From: CAXRBC01 sp041158045
GTDB taxonomy: Bacteria; Actinomycetota; Acidimicrobiia; Acidimicrobiales; Ilumatobacteraceae
Direction: 5' to 3'
DNA length: 19,633 bases
Assembly (NCBI GenBank): GCA_041158045.1
Contig: JBEBCD010000063.1
Span: forward strand, 1-19,633
The translations under genes were made by a program, and so were the position numbers. The notes beneath the pieces are model-generated. The model made no database searches, had not been told where the DNA came from, and worked only from the letters and a program-made list of their open reading frames with translations. Positions 14,793 through 19,633 of this stretch are shown here, piece by piece (within the stretch, counting starts at the first letter, position 1; every line of letters begins with the position of its first letter).

Positions 14793-15749
14793 TCAGCCGA
14801 GCCAGGCCTTCCAGACCGACTCGTTGTCCTTGATCCACTCGGCCGCGACCTCGACCGGGTCGCGCTTGTCGAGCTCCAGCTTCGGCAGCAGGCCCAGCTG
14901 GTCCTGCGTCGTGAGCTTGAAGTTCTGCACGAGGGTCCAGACCTTGCCGTCCTTGTCCTTCAGCTTGGTCGACGCGATCTTGAAGAGCACGTCCTCCGGG
15001 TAGTCGCCGTCGCACTTGTCGCCCTCGGCGGCGCAGTCCACGCTCGGCGCGGGCAGCGAGACGTTCACGAGGTTGTACTTGCCGACGGCCGCGGTGGGCG
15101 TCCAGTAGTACATGATGAGCGGCTCCTGGTTGGCCGAGCGGGCCTCGATCTCGGCCATCGTGGCGGCCTCCGAACCGGAGAACTGCACCTGGAAGGGCAG
15201 CGCGAGGTTCTTGATGATCGCCTCGTCGTACTGGCTGAACGAGGGGTCCATGCCGAGGAAGCGGCCGTTGTCGCCGGTCGCCGCCGTGGCGAACGCCTTG
15301 GCGATGGCCGGGTCCTTCAGGCCCTCCCACGTCGCGAGCTCGGGGTACTTGTCCACCACGTACTGCGGCATGAACCAGCCGATCTTGCCGATCGCGCCGA
15401 GCTCGCCCATGTTGGAGACCGAGCCATCGTCGATGAACGCCTGCTCGTCGGGCGTCACGCCCGAGGGCCAGACCTCGAGGTTCACGTCGACCTCGCCGGA
15501 CGACATGCCGGCGAACATCGCGTTCTCGTCGATGTCGAGCACCTCGACCGGGTTGCCCAGGTTCTGCTCGATGAGCTGCTTGAGGATCTCGGCCTCGATG
15601 AGGGAGGCCGTCCAGTTGTTGCGGACGATCTTGATCGTCTCGGTGCCGCCGCCGGAGGCGTCGCCACCCTCGTCGCCGCCACCGCAGGCCGCGGCGAACA
15701 GCGCGCTCGCGGCGACCAGCGCCGCGACCACCATCTTGCTCCTACGCAT
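14793..15749 (-). CDS. proX: glycine betaine/proline-type ABC transporter substrate-binding lipoprotein
   Basis: 318 aa. It has a lipoprotein signal, MRRSKMVVAAL, then LFAAAC (C22 lipidated), then a Gly/Asp-rich tether. The mature part matches the OpuAC/ProX binding domain: TIKIVRNNWTASLIEAEILKQL, VEVLDIDENAMFAGMSSGEVDVNLEVWPSG, GRFLGMDPSFSQYDEAI, and PLIMYYWTPTAAV. The many Trp, Tyr and Phe residues could supply the aromatic cage for quaternary ammonium ligands, but the exact box is not assigned here. A GGGGGA ribosome site lies at 15754-15759. It is divergent from the ATPase and permease genes instead of co-directional. The true ligand could be betaine, choline, carnitine or a similar osmolyte. 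Confidence 0.93.
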   Translation of the reverse strand: MRRSKMVVAALVAASALFAAACGGGDEGGDASGGGTETIKIVRNNWTASLIEAEILKQLIEQNLGNPVEVLDIDENAMFAGMSSGEVDVNLEVWPSGVTPDEQAFIDDGSVSNMGELGAIGKIGWFMPQYVVDKYPELATWEGLKDPAIAKAFATAATGDNGRFLGMDPSFSQYDEAIIKNLALPFQVQFSGSEAATMAEIEARSANQEPLIMYYWTPTAAVGKYNLVNVSLPAPSVDCAAEGDKCDGDYPEDVLFKIASTKLKDKDGKVWTLVQNFKLTTQDQLGLLPKLELDKRDPVEVAAEWIKDNESVWKAWLG

Positions 15750-15887
15750 GCATTCCCCCTTGTTGTGGCGGGACGGATGCGCCCCGCCGGTCGTGACCCC
15801 ACCCTAGCCATGCGCGCCCGACGGCGAACCCGGACGCCGGGGACTGCGGCGGGGTGCACGGGTAGATTTCGCCGCGGGGGCACCGCC
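15750..15887. promoter_or_regulatory. divergent control region of the betaine transporter
   Basis: Minus-strand TAGGGT (15801-15806) is a -10 candidate for proX, giving a leader of about 45 nt with the GGGGGA site. Plus-strand TAGATT (15863-15868) is a -10 candidate for proV, with predicted start near 15875. That lies downstream of the only canonical proV start codon (ATG 15810), which makes the proV start doubtful. No clear operator palindrome seen. Confidence 0.4.
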
Positions 15888-16910
15888 ACGAGCGCAGCGA
15901 TCGAGGTCCGCAACCTGTGGAAGGTGTTCGGGACGGCGTCGGTCGACGACGCCATCGCGCGCGCGCGAGCCGGCGAGTCTCGGGGCGACATCCTCGCCGC
16001 CACGGGGATGACGGTCGGCGTCCGCGACGTGTCGTTCGACGTCGCGCCGGGCGAGACGTTCGTCGTGATGGGCCTCTCGGGGAGCGGCAAGAGCACGCTC
16101 ATCCGCTGCCTCTCGCGCCTCGTCGAGCCGACCCGCGGCGAGGTGCGCATCGAGGGCGACGACCTGCTCGCCATGGACGACGAGGCGCTGCGCGCCGTGC
16201 GGCGCGGGCGGATGGCGATGGTGTTCCAGCACTTCGGCTTGTTCCCCCACCGGCGCGTCATCGACAACATCGCGTACGGCCTCGAGGTGCAGGGCGTCGA
16301 CCGGGCGGCGCGCCTCGCGCGCGCCGAGGAGGTGCTCCACGTCGTGGGCCTCGACGGGTGGGCGCACCACTATCCGCAGCAACTCTCGGGTGGCATGCAG
16401 CAGCGCGTCGGTCTCGCGCGGGCGCTCGCCGTGGACCCGTCGATCCTCCTCTTCGACGAGCCGTTCTCCGCGCTCGACCCGCTCATCCGCCACGAGATGC
16501 AGCAGGAGCTGCTACGGCTCCAGCGCCGCATGCAGCGGGCGATCGTCTTCATCACGCACGACTTCGCCGAGGCGCTCACGCTCGGGGACCGCATCGCGAT
16601 CATGAAGGACGGCTCCTTCGACCAGGTCGGCACGCCCGAGGAGCTCGTGTCTGCGCCGGCGACCGACTACGTCCGCGAGTTCACCAAGGACGTGCCCCGC
16701 ACCCGGGTGCTCGGCATCCGCCGCGTGACGGCCGCGGGCGCCGTGCCCGCGGGCGCGCCGACCGTGCGGGCGGACGACCGTATCTCGCGCGCCGTGGCGC
16801 TGCTGCTCGACGGCCACGGCGACATCGGCGTCGTCGACGACGCGGGCGCCGCGATCGGACGCGTGGATCGCGCCGAGGTCGCCCGCCTCATGCGCGAGGA
16901 CGCGCGCTAG
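15810..16910 (+). CDS. proV: glycine betaine/proline-type ABC transporter ATP-binding protein
   Basis: 366 aa from ATG 15810. It has all the parts of a ProV/OpuAA ATPase: IEVRNLWKVFG, the ProV-specific insert ARAGESRGDILAATG, Walker A GLSGSGKST (about residues 87-95), signature LSGGMQQRVG (about 192-201), Walker B ILLFDEPFSALDP (from about 212), and a C-terminal CBS-like half (ADDRISRAVALLLDGHGDIGVVDD). It energises uptake with the fused permease 14 nt downstream. Start problem: family sequence begins at codon 15900, and the 30 residues before it are Arg-rich and unlike the family. ATG 15810 is the only canonical in-frame start and lacks a ribosome site. ACG at 15888, behind GGGGG, would give a natural-looking MSAAIEVRNL start. 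Confidence 0.92.
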   Translation: MRARRRTRTPGTAAGCTGRFRRGGTATSAAIEVRNLWKVFGTASVDDAIARARAGESRGDILAATGMTVGVRDVSFDVAPGETFVVMGLSGSGKSTLIRCLSRLVEPTRGEVRIEGDDLLAMDDEALRAVRRGRMAMVFQHFGLFPHRRVIDNIAYGLEVQGVDRAARLARAEEVLHVVGLDGWAHHYPQQLSGGMQQRVGLARALAVDPSILLFDEPFSALDPLIRHEMQQELLRLQRRMQRAIVFITHDFAEALTLGDRIAIMKDGSFDQVGTPEELVSAPATDYVREFTKDVPRTRVLGIRRVTAAGAVPAGAPTVRADDRISRAVALLLDGHGDIGVVDDAGAAIGRVDRAEVARLMREDAR

Positions 16911-16924
16911 GAGCGGCGGGCACC

Positions 16925-18859
16925 GTGGCGGCGATGGCGACGACGGCCGCGGGAGGATCGGGGGCGCGGAGCGCGCGCGCCGGACGCCTGCGCGTCGTCG
17001 CGTGGTGGGTCGGCGCGGTCGCGGTGCTGGTCGTCGCGCAGGCGTCTGGTGCGCGCGGATTTCCCCAGGGGTGGGACGTCGGCCTCGGCGAGCCGATCAA
17101 CGACGCGCAGCGCTGGATCCAGGCCCACCGCGCGTCGCACTGGCTCTTCGTCGGCGTCTTCACGCCGGCGAGCAACGTCGTCGAGGCGCTGCTCGACGCG
17201 ACGGGTGCGGCGCTCGAGTGGCTGCCGTGGTTCGTCCCCGCGGTCGCGGCATACCTCGTGCTCGCGCGCGTCGGGCGCCGCGCGCAGGGCGTGCTCGCCG
17301 CGGTCGCCGTGCTCTACCCCGGCGCGGTCGGGCTGTGGCAGCAGAGCATCGAGACGATCGCGCTCATGGCCGTGTCGGTGGCGATCAGCGTCGCCATCGG
17401 TGTCCCGCTCGGTATCTGGACGGCGCTCGACCGGCGCGTCGAGTCGATCCTGCGGCCCGTGCTCGACGCGATGCAGACCGTGCCCGCGACGGTGTACCTC
17501 ATCCCGGTCGTGCTCGTCTTCGGCATCGGCGCGGTGCCGGCCGCGATCGCGACGGTGATCTACGCGCTGCCGCCCGCCGTGCGGCTCACCGCGCTCGGCA
17601 TCCGCCAGGTGCCGCCCGCGGCCGTCGAGGCCTCGCGCATGTACGGCGCGAGCCGGTGGCAGACGCTGCGCGACGTGCAGGTGCCGCTCGCGACGCCGTC
17701 GATCCTCGCGGGGATCAACCAGACGGTGATGATGGCGCTCGGCATCGTGGTCATCGCGTCGCTCGTGGGCGCCGGCGGCCTCGGCCAGGAGATCATGCGC
17801 ACGGTGCGGCTGCTGAGCCCCGGGCGGTCGCTGCTCGTCGGCGTCGCGGTGGTGACCGCGGCGTTCGTGCTCGACCGCGTGAGCATGTCGTTCGTCCGCG
17901 AGCCGGGCGCGACCGGTGCGCGCTGGAGCCCGCGGCGGGTGCGGATCGCGATCGGCGCGGTGGTCGCCGCGGCGGTGGTGGGCAAGCTCGCGGGCGTCTC
18001 GGGCTTCCCGATCAACTGGGGCACGTCGTTCGCCGACCCCGTGGACCGCGGCGTCGCGTGGGTGCGCGACACGTTCGACGTCGTGACGCGGCCGTTCAAC
18101 GACTTCCTCGTGCGCGAGGTGCTCATCCGCATCCGCGAGCTGCTCACGACGACGCTCGCGTGGCAGGCGGTCGTGCTGGGGGCCACGGCGCTCGCGGCCC
18201 GCGTCGCGGGGTGGCGGCTCGCCGTCGCGACGGCGGTGGGCCTGCTCGCGATCGGCTTCACGGGCACGTGGGCGCCGGCGGCCGACACGCTCGCCCAGAC
18301 GCTCGCGGCGGTGGTGCTCTCGGCGCTCATCGCGATCCCGATCGGTGCGTGGGTGGGCCGCCACCCGCGGGCGGAGGCGGCGCTGTCGCCGATCTTCGAC
18401 GCCTTCCAGACGATCCCCTCGCTCGTCTACGCGATCCCGTTCGTCATGATCTTCACCGTCGGACCCGTCCCGGGCGTCGTGGCGGCGGTGGTCTACGCGA
18501 TCCCGCCCGGCATCCGGCTCACCGCACTCGGGATCAAGCAGGTGAATCGCGAGGCGGTGGAGGCCGCGACGACCTTCGGCGCGACTCCGCGCCAGGTGAT
18601 GCTCGGGGTGCGCGTGCCGCTCGCGATGCCGTCGATCGTGCTCGCGGTCAACCAGATGGTGATGATGGTGCTCGCGATGGCGATCATCGCGGGCATGGTC
18701 GGTGGCGAGGGGCTCGGCTACCGCGCGGTGGAGGCGCTCACGCGCGGGGACACGGGGCTCGGCGTGGAGGTGGGCATCGCCATCGTGGTGATGGCGACCA
18801 TCCTCGACCGGCTCACGCAGGCCGTATCGGCCAGGGCGCAACCTCCGGCGGCGGTGTAG
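16925..18859 (+). CDS. proW: tandem-fused glycine betaine/proline-type ABC transporter permease
   Basis: 644 aa, about twice a usual ProW. Each half has an N-terminal segment with a GFP..W motif and an amphipathic stretch, then a BPD_transp_1 membrane domain. The coupling (EAA) loops are VRLTALGIRQVPPAAVEASR (about residues 218-250) and IRLTALGIKQVNREAVEAAT (about 520-560), clearly duplicates of each other. QTVPATVYLIP and QTIPSLVYAIP are another matching pair. A membrane segment near 340-358 joins the halves. One chain therefore supplies both transmembrane domains for a ProV dimer. Start: GTG 16925 sits 11 nt after AGGAG at 16909-16913, which overlaps the proV stop; ATG 16934 is the alternative but is too far away. 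Confidence 0.93.
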   Translation: MAAMATTAAGGSGARSARAGRLRVVAWWVGAVAVLVVAQASGARGFPQGWDVGLGEPINDAQRWIQAHRASHWLFVGVFTPASNVVEALLDATGAALEWLPWFVPAVAAYLVLARVGRRAQGVLAAVAVLYPGAVGLWQQSIETIALMAVSVAISVAIGVPLGIWTALDRRVESILRPVLDAMQTVPATVYLIPVVLVFGIGAVPAAIATVIYALPPAVRLTALGIRQVPPAAVEASRMYGASRWQTLRDVQVPLATPSILAGINQTVMMALGIVVIASLVGAGGLGQEIMRTVRLLSPGRSLLVGVAVVTAAFVLDRVSMSFVREPGATGARWSPRRVRIAIGAVVAAAVVGKLAGVSGFPINWGTSFADPVDRGVAWVRDTFDVVTRPFNDFLVREVLIRIRELLTTTLAWQAVVLGATALAARVAGWRLAVATAVGLLAIGFTGTWAPAADTLAQTLAAVVLSALIAIPIGAWVGRHPRAEAALSPIFDAFQTIPSLVYAIPFVMIFTVGPVPGVVAAVVYAIPPGIRLTALGIKQVNREAVEAATTFGATPRQVMLGVRVPLAMPSIVLAVNQMVMMVLAMAIIAGMVGGEGLGYRAVEALTRGDTGLGVEVGIAIVVMATILDRLTQAVSARAQPPAAV

Positions 18860-18913
18860 GGCGCGGGGGTCGTCGGGTCGCGGTGAGCGGTGGCCGGTCG
18901 CGGTCGGCCGCGG
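18860..18913. other. short spacer between convergent permease and tadA
   Basis: 54 bp of GC-rich sequence with imperfect repeats of CGGTC/GCGGT. No strong hairpin, gene or promoter could be supported here. Confidence 0.5.
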
Positions 18914-19381
18914 TCAGCAGCGGCGCACGGCGAAGAAGTCGGTGAGGAGCGCGGCGCACTCGGCGGCGCGCACGCCGTGGGTGACCGGCGGATTGTGGTT
19001 GAGCCGCGGGTCGCTCGCGAGGTGGTACAGCGAGCCGGTCGCGCCGGCCTTGGGGTCCGCCGCGCCGAACACGATGCGGCCGATGCGGGCGTTGATCGCC
19101 GCGCCCGCGCACATGGGGCACGGCTCGAGCGTCACGACGAGCGTGCAGTCCTCGAGCCGCCACGACCCGCGCGCGGCAGCCGCGGCGCGGAGTGCGAGCA
19201 CCTCGGCGTGCGCGGTCGGGTCGGCGAGCCGCTCGCGCGCGTTGCCCGCGGCGGCGACGACCGCACCGTGACGGTCGAGCACGACGGCACCGACCGGCAC
19301 CTCGCCGTCGGCGCCCGCGCGGCGCGCCTCGTCGAGCGCGCGCCCCATCGCGTCGTGGTCAGAGAGCGACGGGGACGACAT
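18914..19381 (-). CDS. tadA: tRNA adenosine(34) deaminase
   Basis: 155 aa zinc deaminase that makes inosine at position 34 of tRNA-Arg(ACG). The zinc and catalytic motifs are present: TAHAEVLAL (His ligand and proton-shuttle Glu) and LEPCPMCAGA (two Cys ligands). The C-terminal NHNPPVTHGVRAAECAALLTDFF is typical. ATG 19381 uses the last base of the encoded CCA of tRNA-Ser(GGA) as its A. An alternative ATG at 19348 would drop LSDHDAM, which aligns with the conserved N-terminal helix start of E. coli TadA, so the upstream start is preferred. There is no Shine-Dalgarno at either start. Confidence 0.94.
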   Translation of the reverse strand: MSSPSLSDHDAMGRALDEARRAGADGEVPVGAVVLDRHGAVVAAAGNARERLADPTAHAEVLALRAAAAARGSWRLEDCTLVVTLEPCPMCAGAAINARIGRIVFGAADPKAGATGSLYHLASDPRLNHNPPVTHGVRAAECAALLTDFFAVRRC

Positions 19382-19468
19382 GGCGGAGGGGGTGGGATTC
19401 GAACCCACGGAGGCTTGCACCTCACACGCTTTCCAAGCGTGCCGATTCGGCCGCTCTCGCACCCCTCC
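19381..19468 (-). tRNA. tRNA-Ser(GGA)
   Basis: The acceptor GGAGGGG (19468-19462) pairs with CCCCTCC (19391-19385). The anticodon stem CACGC/GCGTG encloses loop TTGGAAA with anticodon GGA (reads UCC and UCU). A long variable arm (GAGGTGCAAGCCTC) marks class II serine tRNA, and the T arm is GTGGG-TTCGAAT-CCCAC. Discriminator G at 19384 is followed by encoded CCA at 19383-19381, whose last A is also the first base of tadA. Confidence 0.97.
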
Positions 19469-19479
19469 TCGCGCGGAGC

Positions 19480-19485
19480 AGGCTA
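19480..19485 (-). promoter_or_regulatory. candidate -10 box of tRNA-Ser(GGA)
   Basis: TAGCCT on the minus strand, 11 nt from the mature tRNA 5' end. It lies in the same CGTCGGTAGC 10-mer found before tRNA-Ser(CGA). Confidence 0.45.
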
Positions 19486-19545
19486 CCGACGCCGCGCTCG
19501 GGGGGCGGCGGTACAGTGACGCCGTCGTCGCCGTCGAGTGAGGTG

Positions 19546-19633
19546 GCGGTCGGGTCCTGTGCAACGAGTGCCCGGGAAACAGGTCAGGGCCGGAAGGCAG
19601 CAGCCTTCATCGGACGCACCCGAGTGCCGCAGA
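19546..19633 (+). ncRNA. ffs: signal recognition particle RNA (4.5S type), 3' end missing
   Basis: The universally conserved SRP domain IV core is present at 19582-19604: GGTCAGG, then CCGGAAGG and CAGCAGCC, forming the asymmetric loop and GGAA tetraloop that bind Ffh. Flanking arms (GTGCAACGAGTGC before; GACGCACCCGAG after) resemble those of E. coli 4.5S RNA. The 5' end is approximate. A TACAGT at 19512-19517 is a possible -10 box but would start transcription some 20 nt earlier. In many actinobacteria dnaX follows; it would lie beyond the window. Confidence 0.92.

Noticed and set aside
16907..18841. Long minus-strand open frame (644 codons) opposite the permease
   Set aside because: It is His/Arg/Asp-rich shadow coding opposite a clear membrane protein; no motifs.

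Overview
The window is about 19.6 kb of very GC-rich bacterial chromosome (by eye above 70% G+C, not counted). It has dense coding, GTG starts, 1-4 nt gene overlaps and TAnnnT-type -10 boxes with poor -35 boxes. The gene content (PAC2-family protein, mycobacterial-type CysO, TAP-like lipoprotein hydrolase, SRP RNA next to tRNA-Ser and tadA) points to Actinomycetota, possibly Acidimicrobiia; that class assignment is inference only.

Layout. 1-756: 3' end of a PAC2-family gene (+). 766-3161 (-): groEL under a CIRCE operator, followed by an overlapping AlaX-type tRNA-editing gene that appears to begin with CTG. 3182-4478: an Lrp/AsnC regulator (-) divergent from a TfdA/AsnO-like Fe(II)/2-oxoglutarate oxygenase (+). 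4509-11945 (-): one tightly packed run, xseA-xseB-crtE-crtI-crtB-cruF-crtD-cysO, with overlaps or gaps of 12 nt or less. It joins exonuclease VII, an acyclic hydroxylated-carotenoid pathway and a sulfur-carrier gene. 11972-13510 (+): a secreted lipoprotein peptidase/hydrolase divergent from xseA. 13530-14597 (-): an AhpD-like protein whose second redox cysteine codon is an in-frame TGA, i.e. a probable selenoprotein (CxxU) with a SECIS-like hairpin just downstream. 14606-14695 (-): tRNA-Ser(CGA). 14793-18859: a glycine betaine/proline-type ABC importer, with the binding protein on - and, divergently, the ATPase plus a permease made of two fused ProW-like halves on +. 18914-19468 (-): tadA and tRNA-Ser(GGA), sharing one base. 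19546-19633 (+): SRP 4.5S-type RNA, cut by the window end.

How the genes work together. CrtE makes the prenyl diphosphate, CrtB joins two into phytoene, CrtI desaturates to lycopene, and CruF and CrtD hydrate and desaturate the psi ends; no cyclase or elongase is visible. The betaine importer is complete within the window. The most notable item is the TGA-interrupted AhpD-like gene. Residues E217, C229, TGA232 and H236 reproduce the spacing of the AhpD catalytic relay, and the frame stays open with family-like sequence for 123 codons after the TGA. A plain stop, or two separate genes, is therefore much less likely than selenocysteine insertion. No Sec machinery genes lie in the window, so that part needs the rest of the genome.
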